From Halorubrum rubrum (lineage in GTDB: Archaea; Halobacteriota; Halobacteria; Halobacteriales; Haloferacaceae), in the NCBI RefSeq assembly GCF_024494685.1, contig NZ_JANHDM010000001.1, positions 186,001 through 250,000 of the forward strand: a stretch of 64,000 nucleotides of DNA, given 5' to 3'. The notes under the pieces are model-generated. The model saw only the letters and a program-made list of their open reading frames with translations. It did no database searches and was not told where the DNA came from. Positions 36,601 to 45,774 of the stretch are shown here, one piece after another (the stretch's first letter is position 1; every line of letters begins with the position of its first letter). A program made the translations under genes and the position numbers.

Positions 36601-37971
36601 TCAGAACGTCTCGAGGTAGCGGTCCTCCTCCCACTCGGAGACCTGGGTGAGGTACTCGCTGAACTCCTGGGATTTGGCCTCCGCGAACTTCTCGGAGACG
36701 TGCGGGCCGAGCGCGTCCTGGATGACTTCGTCCTCCTCGAGCGCCTCGACGGCCGCGCCGAGGTTCGGCGGGAGCGTGTCGATGCCGTACTCCTCGCGTT
36801 TGGCGTCGTCGAACTCGTAGATGTCCTCGCGGACCGGGTCGCCGGGGTCGGCGTCGTTCTCGATCCCGTCAAGGCCGGCGGCGATGAGCGACGCCATGCC
36901 GAGGTAGGGGTTACACGACGGGTCCGGGCTGCGGACCTCGAAGCGCGCGGAGACGCCCGCGGCGTCGGGGACGCGCACCAGCGCCGAGCGGTTCGTGTCG
37001 GACCACGCGACGTAGATCGGGGCCTCGTAGCCGGGCACCAGCCGCTTGTAGGAGTTCACGGTCGGGTTCGTGACGGCCGTGAACGCCTGCGCGTGGTTCA
37101 GGATGCCGCCCATGAACTGGTAGGCCGTCTCGCTCAGGTTGAACTCGTCGTCGTCGTCCGCGAAGGCGTTGCCGTCCTCGTCGAAGAGCGAGATGTGGCT
37201 GTGCATTCCCGAGCCGTTGATCTCGGCGATCGGCTTGGGCATGAACGTCGCGTGTAGGTCGTGTTGGGCGGCGACGGCGCGGACGACGGCACGGAACGTC
37301 GCGATGTTGTCCGCGGTGGTGAGCGCGTCGGCGTACTTGAAGTTGATCTCGTGTTGGCCCTCGGCGACCTCGTGGTGGGAGGCCTCGATCTCGAAGCCCA
37401 TCTCCTCTAACGTGAAGATGATCTCCTTGCGGACGTCGCTCGCGAGGTCCTTCGGGGCGAGATCGAAGTAGCCGCCGTTGTCGTGGGGGATCGTCGTCGC
37501 GTTCCCCTCGTCGTCGGTCTTGAACAGGAAGAACTCCGGCTCGGGGCCGATGGAAACGGTGTACCCCATCTCCTCGGCTCTCGCGAGGACGCTCTTGAGC
37601 ACCTGCCGCGGGCCGCCGACGAAGGGTTCGCCGTCGGTGTCGACGATGTCACAGATCAGGCGAGCGGCGGCGGAGTCGTCGTCGCCGTTGCTGCGCCACG
37701 GGAGCACCGCGAACGTCTCGGGGTCAGGGACGAGCCGCATGTCGGACTCCTGGATGCGGACGAACCCCTCGATCGAGGAGCCGTCGAAGTAGATACCCTC
37801 CGTGAACGCCTTCTCGGCCTGGTGGGCCGGTACGGAGACGTTCTTGACGACGCCGAGGATGTCGGTGAACTGCAACCGCAGGAAGTCAACGTTCTCCTCG
37901 TCGATCTCGTCGAGTACCGCCTGTTCCTCGGCCGTGAGGCCGCCGTCCGGTTTGGCGTGGTCGCCGGTCAT
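36601..37971 (-). CDS. glnA: Glutamine synthetase, type I
   Basis: 456 residues, the ATP-dependent enzyme that assimilates ammonia into glutamine. Landmarks: [15 protein letters not shown], the metal/ATP residues GPEPEFFLF and [14 protein letters not shown], the nucleotide loop [37 protein letters not shown] and [20 protein letters not shown]. Start ATG 37971 is preceded by a TATA box 30 bases upstream (leaderless). It is divergent from an Lrp-type regulator with a 126-bp shared intergenic region, the arrangement known from other haloarchaea in which Lrp controls glnA. Confidence 0.98.
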   Translation of the reverse strand: MTGDHAKPDGGLTAEEQAVLDEIDEENVDFLRLQFTDILGVVKNVSVPAHQAEKAFTEGIYFDGSSIEGFVRIQESDMRLVPDPETFAVLPWRSNGDDDSAAARLICDIVDTDGEPFVGGPRQVLKSVLARAEEMGYTVSIGPEPEFFLFKTDDEGNATTIPHDNGGYFDLAPKDLASDVRKEIIFTLEEMGFEIEASHHEVAEGQHEINFKYADALTTADNIATFRAVVRAVAAQHDLHATFMPKPIAEINGSGMHSHISLFDEDGNAFADDDDEFNLSETAYQFMGGILNHAQAFTAVTNPTVNSYKRLVPGYEAPIYVAWSDTNRSALVRVPDAAGVSARFEVRSPDPSCNPYLGMASLIAAGLDGIENDADPGDPVREDIYEFDDAKREEYGIDTLPPNLGAAVEALEEDEVIQDALGPHVSEKFAEAKSQEFSEYLTQVSEWEEDRYLETF

Positions 37972-38000
37972 GTTTTGGACAGTTACCTCGTTATCTGCCA

Positions 38001-38008
38001 GTATAAAG
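38001..38008 (-). promoter_or_regulatory. TATA box of glnA
   Basis: On the minus strand ctttatac lies about 30 bases before the glnA ATG. The divergent Lrp-family gene has its own element at 38061, so both promoters share 90 bases where the regulator could bind. Confidence 0.65.
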
Positions 38009-38060
38009 GCCTTGTCGCTTGACGCATGAACCGCCGAGTCCCCGCCAGTAGTGGACGTTC

Positions 38061-38068
38061 GTAAAATT
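38061..38068 (+). promoter_or_regulatory. TATA box of the lrp gene
   Basis: gtaaaatt at about 30 bases before the ATG at 38098. No Shine-Dalgarno follows, consistent with a leaderless transcript. Confidence 0.6.
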
Positions 38069-38097
38069 CTAAACCCCCCAAACCGTGATCGAACCCA

Positions 38098-38559
38098 ATG
38101 ACGTACGAAAACCTCGACGCCAAACTCGTGAACTCGCTTCTCGGAAACGGTCGCGCCAGTCTCCGCAGCCTCGGGGACGAGCTCGACGTCTCCGTGACGA
38201 CGGTCTCGAATCACCTGCGGGACCTCGAGGACGAGGAGGTCATCCGCGGGTACAGTCCGATCGTCGACTACGACAAGCTCGGGTTCGACGTGACCGCCAT
38301 CCTCCAGCTGAAAGTGGAGGGAAGCGCGCTCCCGGAGGTCACCGAGAAGCTCCGTCAGGAGAAACAGATGATAAGCGTCTACGAGGTCACGGGCGACTAC
38401 GACGTGATCGCGATCGGGAAGTTCACCGACACCGACGGCATGAACGACCAGATCAAGGAGATCCTCACCGACGCCGACATCCGCGAGTCGAACACCAGCG
38501 TCGTGCTCAATGCGGTCGTCGAGAACAAGCAGTTCGAACTCGACCTCAACGAGGAGTAG
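38098..38559 (+). CDS. lrp: Lrp/AsnC family transcriptional regulator next to glnA
   Basis: 153 residues. The N-terminal helix-turn-helix is [20 protein letters not shown] followed by [20 protein letters not shown]. The C-terminal RAM/ligand domain runs from [20 protein letters not shown] to [19 protein letters not shown]. It probably binds an amino acid such as glutamine or leucine and controls glnA; the link to glnA is inferred from position and from known haloarchaeal homologues. Confidence 0.93.
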   Translation: MTYENLDAKLVNSLLGNGRASLRSLGDELDVSVTTVSNHLRDLEDEEVIRGYSPIVDYDKLGFDVTAILQLKVEGSALPEVTEKLRQEKQMISVYEVTGDYDVIAIGKFTDTDGMNDQIKEILTDADIRESNTSVVLNAVVENKQFELDLNEE

Positions 38560-38623
38560 TCGTCCCCGCGAACGGCGGGGTGGTCGACCACGTCACGGAC
38601 CGCTCCCGCCGCGACGATCCGCT

Positions 38624-39898
38624 CTAGTTCGCCGCGAGCCGCCGGACCGCGTCCGTGATCACGTCGACGCCGACGTCGATACACGCCTCGTCGACGTCGA
38701 AGTACGCCGTGTGGTGGCCGTCCGGGTTGCCCCCGCCGACGCCGAGGTACGTCGCCGTCCCGCCCCGTTCCTGGACGCGCCGGATCAGGTAGGAGGCGTC
38801 CTCGCTGCCGCCGAACTCCTTCGTTATCACCTCCTCGACCGAGTCGGTCGCGCTCGCGGCCGTCTCGACGACATCCACGACCGACGCGTCGTTCTCGAAC
38901 GTCGTCGTCTTCCCGTAGAGGCTCGTCTCGTAGGTCACGTCGTGCATCGTCGCCGCGCCGTCGACGACCTCCCGAGCCCGCCCGAGCATGTACTCGTTGA
39001 GGTCGTGGGTCTCGCCGCGGACCTCGACGCGCATCGTGGTCTCCTCGCAGATGACGTTCTGGGCGTTGTCGGCGTTGACCCGTCCGACGTTGATCCGCGT
39101 CGCGCCGTCGCCGTGTCTGGCGATCCCGTAGAGGTTGCCGATCGCCGCCGTGGCCGCTTGGAGGGCGTTTCGGCCGGCGTGCGGCTGGCCGCCCGCGTGG
39201 GCCGGCTCGCCGGAGAAGGTCACGTCGAGCTTGGCGTTCGAGAGCGGCCCGTCGTAACTGGAGACGACGGTGCCGATCGGCTCGTCGAGGCCGACGTGGA
39301 CCGCGAGCAGATGGTCCACGTCGTCGAGGTGACCCGACTCCGCCATCGGCTTGCCGCCGCGGCCGCCCTCCTCGGCGGACTGGAAGAACAGCTTGAGGGT
39401 GCCGTCGAAGCCGCCCTCCGCGAACGCGCGCGCCACGCCCAGCCCGATCGCGGCGTGGGCGTCGTGGCCGCAGGCGTGCATCTCGCCGGGATGGACGCTC
39501 GCGAATCCCTCCGCCGCCGGTCGGTGATCGTCGTCCATCGCCTCCTGTCGCTCCAAGGCGTCGATGTCGGTGCGGAGGCCGATCGTCGGCCCGTCGCCGA
39601 ACGTCCGGGTCGCGATCACGCCGGTGATGTCGCCCATCCGGTCGAGGTACTCCTCGGGCGCGCCCTCCTCGCGGGCGCGCTCGCGGGCCGCGGCGACCTC
39701 GTCGGCCGGCGGAACGCCCATCCGCGAGTCGGGGTCGACCGTCTCCTCGCCGAGGAACACGTCGTAGCCGAGGTCCTCGAGTTCGGCCGCGAGCAACGCC
39801 GAGGCACGGAACTCCTTCCAGCCGGCCTCCGCGTGTCGGTGGAGGTCGCGGCGGATCTCGGAAAGCGAGCTGTCGGCGAACGTCGTCAGTGGCTCCAT
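38624..39898 (-). CDS. M20-family amidohydrolase (aminobenzoyl-glutamate/aminoacylase-like)
   Basis: 424 residues from MEPLTTFADSSLSEIRRDLH. Metal ligands are visible in PGEMHACGHDAHAAIGLGVA and in SAEEGGRGGKPMAES, and a dimerisation domain lies in between. A C-terminal HHTAYFDVDEACIDVGVDVI completes it. The closest named relatives cleave N-acyl amino acids or p-aminobenzoyl-glutamate. No pathway neighbours; substrate unassigned. The longer upstream frame crosses the promoter region and is not used. Confidence 0.88.
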   Translation of the reverse strand: MEPLTTFADSSLSEIRRDLHRHAEAGWKEFRASALLAAELEDLGYDVFLGEETVDPDSRMGVPPADEVAAARERAREEGAPEEYLDRMGDITGVIATRTFGDGPTIGLRTDIDALERQEAMDDDHRPAAEGFASVHPGEMHACGHDAHAAIGLGVARAFAEGGFDGTLKLFFQSAEEGGRGGKPMAESGHLDDVDHLLAVHVGLDEPIGTVVSSYDGPLSNAKLDVTFSGEPAHAGGQPHAGRNALQAATAAIGNLYGIARHGDGATRINVGRVNADNAQNVICEETTMRVEVRGETHDLNEYMLGRAREVVDGAATMHDVTYETSLYGKTTTFENDASVVDVVETAASATDSVEEVITKEFGGSEDASYLIRRVQERGGTATYLGVGGGNPDGHHTAYFDVDEACIDVGVDVITDAVRRLAAN

Positions 39899-40052
39899 AC
39901 GGTCCCCTCCGGGCCGAGCGGAAAAAGCGTTGAGTAAACGGAGAAACGCGCCTCGGCGGGACGGGGCGATCCGTCGATCGGCCGATTCGCGGAAATCGGT
40001 TCTCGTAGGAGAAGATTTATGAAACAATCAACGGATCGACACTGACGAATCC

Positions 40053-40472
40053 ATGACACGTGCGCTGAAGGGGTCCGGATTTCTCGGATTGGCAGTCATG
40101 ATGGTCGTCGGGTTACACCAGTTCGTCATCCTCTCCGGCGGCAGCGCCGTCCCGCCGTGGATGATCGGCGGACACGCCCACCTCGGCGTGCTCTCCATCC
40201 TCGCGGTCGTGATGGGATTCGCCGTCCCCGCGCTCGAGGTGACGGGGACCCTACGAACCGCCGTGACCGCGCTCTTCGTCGCCGGTCAGTGGGGCATCCC
40301 CGGCATCGTCTGGCTCGGTGAGGGGTTCGGGCTGACGTTCCTCATGCCGACCGGGTTCCTCTGGGGCGGCGCGCTGATCGTCTCGATGCTGATCATGTTC
40401 TACTACTCGGTGACGGAGCCGGCGAATGCCGCGGGGGGCGGTTCGTCGAGTTTCGCGCCCGGCGACGACTGA
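40053..40472 (+). CDS. Four-helix membrane protein of unknown function (139 residues)
   Basis: Residues 7-30, 40-62, 66-86 and 97-117 are hydrophobic helices. The loop PPWMIGGHAHLGVLSILAVV carries two His residues near a helix end, and LHQF is in helix 1, so a metal or haem site is conceivable. It ends with a short Gly/Ser tail. A gaagatttatg about 30 bases before the ATG is TATA-like. No family name can be given with confidence. Confidence 0.7.
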   Translation: MTRALKGSGFLGLAVMMVVGLHQFVILSGGSAVPPWMIGGHAHLGVLSILAVVMGFAVPALEVTGTLRTAVTALFVAGQWGIPGIVWLGEGFGLTFLMPTGFLWGGALIVSMLIMFYYSVTEPANAAGGGSSSFAPGDD

Positions 40473-40544
40473 GCGTCGGGAACGGCGGAACGGTCGGCGG
40501 CGGCCCCGTTGACCGTCTCTCGGTCGGAACGAGACCGCACGAAA

Positions 40545-40890
40545 CGGCCGTTATATTTCGAGTGCTTGTCGTACGGATGTTTCGGTGGTAATCGGGGTGA
40601 TAAGAATGAGATCGTTGCTAGCGCGGTGAACACGTCCAAAGCCCCAGCCGGCTCCAGTCGAGGGCCTCGCGGCGCTCCTCGCTCACTTCGTTCGCTGTGG
40701 TGCTTGCGTCGGCCGTCTTCCCGGAGCCGGCTGCCCCTTTGAGTCCCACCCGACCGCACCGCCCCACACCTCACGCCTCCCCAGCCTCGCGGCTCGCGCT
40801 CTCCGAGCGCTCACCGCGTCCCTCGCGGGCTCCTCGCGTCCTTCGGACGCTCGGAGGCGCGCCACCGCGATCGCTCGTTGCTTCGCCTGT
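40545..40890 (-). repeat. Dispersed intergenic repeat, copy E
   Basis: Minus-strand order: ggtggcgcgcctccgagcgt, cgcgagggacgcgg, ggctggggaggcgtgagg, gggactcaaaggggca, a gcgaacgaagtgagcga-type region, ggggctttggacgtgttcac and agcaacgatctc. The outer extension gaaacggccgttatatttcg is shared with copy C. It fills the gap 40473-40969 between the convergent membrane-protein gene and pgk, apart from a 70-base stretch with a short ggatcgacgac tandem. Confidence 0.8.
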
Positions 40891-40969
40891 GTTGACCGGA
40901 TTCGGACCCGGACGTATCACTCACAGGCGATCTCAACGGATCGACGACGGACGGATCGACGACGCGCGG

Positions 40970-42196
40970 CTACGCCCCGCCGTCGTCCGCGCGCCGGAGC
41001 AGTTCGATCGCGGGCAGCGGCTCGCCGGTGAGCGCGCGGATGTACGCGCCGCCGGCGATGGAGACGTGCGAGAAGTCCGCCTCGTCCAGCCCGTACAGCT
41101 CGATCGCTCTCGAGGTGTCGCCGCCGCCGACGACCGAGAAGCAGTCGGTCTCCGCGATGGCCTCCAGCACGCCGACGGTGCCGTCCGCGAACCGCTCGTC
41201 CTCGAAGACGCCGAGCGCGCCCTTCACGAAAACGGCGTCGGACTCGCGGATGAGGGGGCCGTAGTCGGCGACGGTGTCGGAGCCGACGTCGAGGTAGGCG
41301 TCCGTCTTCTCGTCGAGGTCGGCGACGCGGACCTCGGCGCGGTCGCCGTCCGCGCCCTCGTAGGCGAGGTCGATCGCGAGGCGGATCGCGTCGCCGCGCT
41401 CCTCGAGGATCGCCTCGACGGTGTCGTGGGTCGCCTCCCACTGCTCGTCGAAGAGGTCCATCCCCTCGAGGTCGCGGCCGACCGGGTGGCCGGCCGCGCG
41501 CAAGAAGAGCTCGCCGGCGACGCCGCCGAGCAGGAACCGGTCGACGCGGTCGCCGAGGGCGTCCATCACGCCGATCACGTCGGTGGCCTTCGTCCCGCCG
41601 ACGACCATCGTGACCGGGCCGTCGAACTCCTTGCGGGCGATCGCGGTGTTGGCCTCGTACTCCGTCTCCATCACGCGGCCGGCGTAGGCGGGGAGCGCGA
41701 CCGGGAAGCCGACCAGCGAGGCGTGCTTGCGGTGGGCCGCGGAGTACGCGTCGTTGACGTAGGCGTCGAAGCGCGGCGCGAGCGTCCGGACGAACTCGGT
41801 GTCGGCCTTCTCCGTCGGCGACGCCTCCGGTAGCTCGTCGTCGCACATCCGCGTGTTCTCTAAGAGGAGCACGTCGCCCGCTTCGAGCGCCTCGATCGCC
41901 GCGAGCGCCTCCTCGCCGTAGGTGTCGGCGACGAAGCCGACCTCGCGGCCGACGTGGTCGGCGAGGATCGCCGCGTGGCCCGAAAGCGACGTGAAGTCGT
42001 CGCGGCCGGGGCGGCCCTGGTGGGCGAGGAGGGCGACGCGGTGGCCGGCGTCTGCGAGCTCGCGAACCGTGCGCGCGTGTCGCTCGAACCGGCGGTTGTC
42101 CCGCGGCTCGCCGTCCTCGATGGGGGAGTTCAGATCGAGGCGAACGAGCACGCGCGAGCTGGCCGGCAGGTCGTCGATGGTCTGGAACGTGGACAT
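40970..42196 (-). CDS. pgk: Phosphoglycerate kinase
   Basis: 408 residues. It interconverts 1,3-bisphosphoglycerate + ADP with 3-phosphoglycerate + ATP. Seen: VLVRLDLNSPIEDGEPRDNR, the substrate region LLAHQGRPGRDDFTSLSGHA, DAYVNDAYSAAHRKHASLVG, and the nucleotide-site VSIAGGAYIRALTG near the C-terminus. The start is the ATG at 42196; the same frame remains open far upstream through gap, which is composition only. It lies 65 bases downstream of gap on the same strand, an obvious functional pair. Confidence 0.97.
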   Translation of the reverse strand: MSTFQTIDDLPASSRVLVRLDLNSPIEDGEPRDNRRFERHARTVRELADAGHRVALLAHQGRPGRDDFTSLSGHAAILADHVGREVGFVADTYGEEALAAIEALEAGDVLLLENTRMCDDELPEASPTEKADTEFVRTLAPRFDAYVNDAYSAAHRKHASLVGFPVALPAYAGRVMETEYEANTAIARKEFDGPVTMVVGGTKATDVIGVMDALGDRVDRFLLGGVAGELFLRAAGHPVGRDLEGMDLFDEQWEATHDTVEAILEERGDAIRLAIDLAYEGADGDRAEVRVADLDEKTDAYLDVGSDTVADYGPLIRESDAVFVKGALGVFEDERFADGTVGVLEAIAETDCFSVVGGGDTSRAIELYGLDEADFSHVSIAGGAYIRALTGEPLPAIELLRRADDGGA

Positions 42197-42261
42197 GGGT
42201 GAGACTAGGTGTGTCGGTGTATCCGTCGGCAGGGGTTGTGAATTCCGGGGAAACGCGGCGG

Positions 42262-43314
42262 TTACGACTCCGCGTGGACGTACGCGGCCATATCGAGCAT
42301 TCGACACGAGAAGCCGTACTCGTTGTCGTACCACGTGAGGATCTTGAGCAGGCCGCCGTCGGCGATCACGTTGGTGGACGGGAGGTCGACGTAACTCGAG
42401 AAGGGGAGGCCGGTGACGTCGCTGGAGACGACCTCGTCGTCGGTGTAGCCGAGCACGCCCGCGAGCGGCCCGTCGTCGGCGGCCGCGCGGAACGCGTCGT
42501 TGACCTGCGACTCGGTCACGTCCTCCGTGAGATCGACGACGAACTCCGTGATCGAGCCCGTCGGGACGGGAACGCGGATCGCCATCCCGTCGATCTTGCC
42601 GTCGAGCTGCGGGAGGACCTTCTGTGCCGCGCCGGCCGCGCCCGTCGAGGTCGGGACGATGTTCTCGGCGGCGGCGCGTCCGCGACGGGTCTTCGCCTTC
42701 GGGCCGTCGATGAGCGCCTGCGATCCGGTGTAGGCGTGGACGGTGGTGAGGGTGCCGGCCTCGATGCCGAACTCCTCGTCGAGCACCTTCGCGACCGGCG
42801 TGATGGAGTTGGTCGTACACGAGGCGTTCGAGACCACGTCCTCGCCGTCGTACTCGTCGTGATTGACGCCGTAGACGAGCTGTTTGACCGGCTCCTCGCC
42901 CTTCGGCGGCGCGGAGATGACGACGGTGTCGGCCCCGCCCGCGAGGTGCGCGCTCGCGTCCTCCTTCGTCCGGAAGATGCCGGTACACTCCAGGGCGACG
43001 TCGACGTCGAGGTCGTCCCACGGGAGGTCGGCGGGGTCCTGAACGTTGAAGAGCGGCACCGACGTGCCGCCGATCGTCAGCTCGTCGTCGACGAGCTCGA
43101 TCCCGTCGAGCCGCCCCATGACGGTGTCGTACTTCGCGAGGTAGCCCATGTCCTCGAACTCCATCACGTCGTTGATCCCGGCGAGCTCGATCCGGGGGTC
43201 CTCGAGGACCGCGCGGAGGACGTTGCGGCCGATCCGACCGAATCCGTTGAGTCCGACCCGCACGACCTCCTCGTCGGGTACCTCGTCGCCAGCGGACAGA
43301 TACGATTTACTCAT
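42262..43314 (-). CDS. gap: Glyceraldehyde-3-phosphate dehydrogenase (bacterial-type)
   Basis: 350 residues. NAD(P)-binding VRVGLNGFGRIGRNVLRAVL, the catalytic Cys in VSNASCTTNSITPVAKVLDE, HAYTGSQALIDGPKAKTRRG, and the C-terminal TWYDNEYGFSCRMLDMA. In haloarchaea a bacterial-type GAPDH next to pgk serves gluconeogenesis or the lower glycolytic step; the direction is not readable from sequence. The TATA-like ggatttaa lies about 30 bases before the ATG. Confidence 0.96.
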   Translation of the reverse strand: MSKSYLSAGDEVPDEEVVRVGLNGFGRIGRNVLRAVLEDPRIELAGINDVMEFEDMGYLAKYDTVMGRLDGIELVDDELTIGGTSVPLFNVQDPADLPWDDLDVDVALECTGIFRTKEDASAHLAGGADTVVISAPPKGEEPVKQLVYGVNHDEYDGEDVVSNASCTTNSITPVAKVLDEEFGIEAGTLTTVHAYTGSQALIDGPKAKTRRGRAAAENIVPTSTGAAGAAQKVLPQLDGKIDGMAIRVPVPTGSITEFVVDLTEDVTESQVNDAFRAAADDGPLAGVLGYTDDEVVSSDVTGLPFSSYVDLPSTNVIADGGLLKILTWYDNEYGFSCRMLDMAAYVHAES

Positions 43315-43340
43315 ATGCGAAAAAGCGGTGCGCAGACACT

Positions 43341-43348
43341 TAAATCCG
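43341..43348 (-). promoter_or_regulatory. TATA box of gap-pgk
   Basis: ggatttaa read on the minus strand, about 27-30 bases before the gap ATG at 43314. It indicates a leaderless transcript. Confidence 0.6.
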
Positions 43349-43452
43349 CCCGAGTCGTGCGAGCCCGCCGCGGAGCGTGTCTCTCACGGTCGATCCACGG
43401 GGATCCGACGATCGACAGAAGGCTTATCGGGGAGACCGCCCTCACACGAACC

Positions 43453-43830
43453 ATGGACAGAGACGATCGAGACGACCCGTTCGGCGACTTCTTCGAGGAG
43501 ATCGAACGGATGATGAACGAGGTGGCCGGAAACGGACACGGGACCGACGACGCCGGCTTCGGGTCGGAGACGCACGTCGACGCGTACGCGACCGAGGAGT
43601 CCGTTCGACTCGTCGCCGACCTCCCCGCCGTCTCGAAAGAGCAGCTCTCCCTGCAGTGTGACGGGGAGGCGCTCACCATCTCGGCGGCCTCCGACCGACG
43701 CGAGTACGACGAGACCGTCGAGCTCCCCGCGACCGTCGACGAGCGGTCCGGCGAGGCGACGTTCAACAACGGCGTGCTCGAGGTCGAGTTCGAGCGCGAC
43801 GACGACTCCGCCTCCATCGACGTCGTCTAG
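43453..43830 (+). CDS. hsp20: Hsp20/alpha-crystallin family small heat-shock protein
   Basis: 125 residues: acidic N-terminus with a DDPFGDFFEEIERMMNEVAG amphipathic helix and an alpha-crystallin domain (VRLVADLPAVSKEQLSLQCD, GEATFNNGVLEVEFERDD). It keeps unfolding proteins soluble and works with other chaperones. A ggcttatc at 43421 lies about 30 bases before the ATG. The stop overlaps the convergent ATP-grasp gene by four bases. Confidence 0.9.
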   Translation: MDRDDRDDPFGDFFEEIERMMNEVAGNGHGTDDAGFGSETHVDAYATEESVRLVADLPAVSKEQLSLQCDGEALTISAASDRREYDETVELPATVDERSGEATFNNGVLEVEFERDDDSASIDVV

Positions 43831-44750
43831 GCGTCGTTCCCGCGACCCGTTCTCCGCGACCCGTTCTCCGCGACCCGTCGGATCACCCCCGCGAGTCGGT
43901 CGTAGAACCCCGGCTCGTACTTCCTCGCCGTGTCGACCGTCGGTCGGGCGTTCGTCTCGTTAACCAGGAACCGACCGTCGGCTTCGAGCAGGTCCACGCC
44001 GAGGTAGTCGATCCCGAGCGCCGCCGCCGTCCGCTCGGCCAGTTCGCGACCCTCCCCGTCGAGTTCGACGCCGCGCGCGTCCGCGCCGCGGTGGACGTTG
44101 TGTTTCCAGCGGCCGGCCGCGAGCGCGTCGGGAGGGAGTTCGCGACGGACCGCACCCGCGTAGGCGCCGTCGACGACCATCGCCCGGTAGTCGCGCGCGC
44201 CGGGGAGAAACTCCTGTATCAGGTACGACTTGTCGCCGGTCGCGCGGTAGTCGTGAGCGAGGTTCAGGTAGTCGACGACCCCCAAAAGCGAGTCGAGGTC
44301 GGTCGCCTTCGCGACGCCGACGCCGCGGGTCGCCGAGTTAGGCTTGACCACGACGGGGAACTCGAAGTCTGCGGCCGCCTCGACGACGGCCGACTCGTCG
44401 ACCGGGTTCGAGACCAGCGTCGTCCGGGGAACGGGGAGTCCCGCGTCCGAGAGCGCCGCGAGCACGCCCGCCTTGTTCCGGGAGGTCACGACCGCGTCCC
44501 GACCGTTCACCCACGGGACGGCGAGCCGGCGGTCGAGGACCTCACCCTCCATGAGCCGGGACGGGTAGACGAAGCCGACGTCGAACGCCTCCGCGTCCGT
44601 CGCCGCGTCGCCGTCCGCCCCGTCGAGCCGGAACGTCCGCTCTTTCGCTCGAACGTGATCGACGTCGATCCCGCGGTCGGCGAGTGGCCCGCGGACGCGC
44701 TCGTAGGTCTCCGCCGCGGTGGTCATCGCGAGCCGGGTGGGGTCGGTCAC
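43827..44750 (-). CDS. RimK-like ATP-grasp ligase
   Basis: 307 residues. The ATP-grasp core has FPVVVKPNSATRGVGVAKAT, YLIQEFLPGARDYRAMVVDG and the metal-binding FLVNETNARPTVDTARKYEP. Relatives join a carboxylate to an amino group, for example adding glutamates to proteins or small molecules. The first 30 residues are variable. A GTG at 44750 gives the longest protein; an ATG at 44726 is equally plausible. The C-terminal ten residues are encoded by 14-bp tandem repeats. Substrate unknown. Confidence 0.85.
   Translation of the reverse strand: MTDPTRLAMTTAAETYERVRGPLADRGIDVDHVRAKERTFRLDGADGDAATDAEAFDVGFVYPSRLMEGEVLDRRLAVPWVNGRDAVVTSRNKAGVLAALSDAGLPVPRTTLVSNPVDESAVVEAAADFEFPVVVKPNSATRGVGVAKATDLDSLLGVVDYLNLAHDYRATGDKSYLIQEFLPGARDYRAMVVDGAYAGAVRRELPPDALAAGRWKHNVHRGADARGVELDGEGRELAERTAAALGIDYLGVDLLEADGRFLVNETNARPTVDTARKYEPGFYDRLAGVIRRVAENGSRRTGRGNDA
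43841..43877. repeat. 14-bp tandem repeat at the C-terminus of the ATP-grasp gene
   Basis: The unit cgcgacccgttctc is present twice, followed by a third partial copy. The unit length is not a multiple of three, so gain or loss of one unit would shift the end of the protein. Confidence 0.8.
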
Positions 44751-44815
44751 GGTCGGAGACGGCGTCTATCGAGCCCCGCGGAGAGCGGGGTGTCGCCGCG
44801 GCGGCGCGACCGCGC

Positions 44816-45106
44816 TCACTGGAGGTGTCCCTCCTCGCGGAGCTGCTCGGCCTCGTTCTTCTCGTAGCGCCAGGAGATGTCCGCCTTCTCGTCCTGCCAG
44901 TCCCACGGTTCGACGAGGACGATGTCGTCCTCGCGGATCCAGACGCGCTTTTGCATTCGTCCCGGTATCCGTGCCGTCCGTTCCTTCCCGTCCGCACAGC
45001 GGACCTTCACGCGGTTGGCACCGAGCATCTCGACGACCTCCGCGAACACCTCGTCGTCGTCGGGCATCCGGAGGTCGCGCCGGCCCTGGCCGTCTCCGTC
45101 GGTCAT
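44816..45106 (-). CDS. eif1A: Translation initiation factor eIF1A
   Basis: 96 residues from [20 protein letters not shown]. The OB-fold core has [20 protein letters not shown] and [20 protein letters not shown], then [20 protein letters not shown], which is specific to aIF1A. It occupies the A-site region of the small subunit during initiation. A longer in-frame start lies in non-conserved sequence and is not used. Confidence 0.97.
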   Translation of the reverse strand: MTDGDGQGRRDLRMPDDDEVFAEVVEMLGANRVKVRCADGKERTARIPGRMQKRVWIREDDIVLVEPWDWQDEKADISWRYEKNEAEQLREEGHLQ

Positions 45107-45225
45107 GCGTGTCGGGTGATACGTGTCCCACCCGATAAAAGCCCCACCCTCCGACGCGGCGCTCCGGCCCGACGCGGCGCTCCCGAGGCGTCCCATTTAA
45201 CCGGCGGCGGACGGAGACCCCGGAC

Positions 45226-45405
45226 ATGCGAGACACGCTCGGACTGGAGGGGATCGCGGGAGTCGTCGTCGTGTTCCTGGCGATCACGGTCGTGACGCTT
45301 CGCGACCCCGTGATCGGCGGCGGGCTGATGCTCCTCGTCGCCGGCCTCGCGCTGATCGCGAAGGGGGTCGCGGCGTCGACGATGCGCGCGTTCGGCCTGA
45401 AGTGA
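45226..45405 (+). CDS. Small two-helix membrane protein (59 residues)
   Basis: MRDTLGLEGIAGVVVVFLAI then DPVIGGGLMLLVAGLALIAK. Two membrane helices with a short polar turn. It belongs, from memory, to a haloarchaeal family of uncharacterised proteins (DUF7470-like). A TATA-like catttaacc lies about 30 bases before the ATG. Role unknown. Confidence 0.8.
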   Translation: MRDTLGLEGIAGVVVVFLAITVVTLRDPVIGGGLMLLVAGLALIAKGVAASTMRAFGLK

Positions 45406-45501
45406 CCGCGAGAGACGAGGCGACGCGGCCGACGGCGACTGCGTGACCGGCGCGACCGCGCGGCCGAAAGGGCTATACGCGACCGTCTCGGCCGCTTCGA
45501 T

Positions 45502-45747
45502 ATGGCACGGATCCCCGAATTCGCGGTCGAACTGTTCGAACTCCTCGCGCTCGTCGTCGGGTCGGGCGTGGCGTCGGTCATCGGCGTCGAACTCGAGCGC
45601 GTCGGCGTCGCCGGCCTCGCGGGCGGCGACCTCGCAGTCGGGCTGTGGGCGCTCACGATGGGGATCGTCGCGCTGTACGTCGGCGTCGTCGCGCTCGGGT
45701 ACGAGCAGGTGCTCCCCCGACTCCGCGCGCTCGCCGGCGACGCGTGA
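45502..45747 (+). CDS. Small two-helix membrane protein (81 residues)
   Basis: Hydrophobic segments at about residues 10-30 and 42-68 (GLWALTMGIVALYVGVVALG), with a short basic C-terminus. ATG preceded by cgaaagggctatac, a TATA-like element at about 30 bases. Resembles a recurrent haloarchaeal uncharacterised family. It follows the 59-residue membrane protein. Confidence 0.75.
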   Translation: MARIPEFAVELFELLALVVGSGVASVIGVELERVGVAGLAGGDLAVGLWALTMGIVALYVGVVALGYEQVLPRLRALAGDA

Positions 45748-45774
45748 GGCCGCGGCCGCGACCCTCGGACGAGG

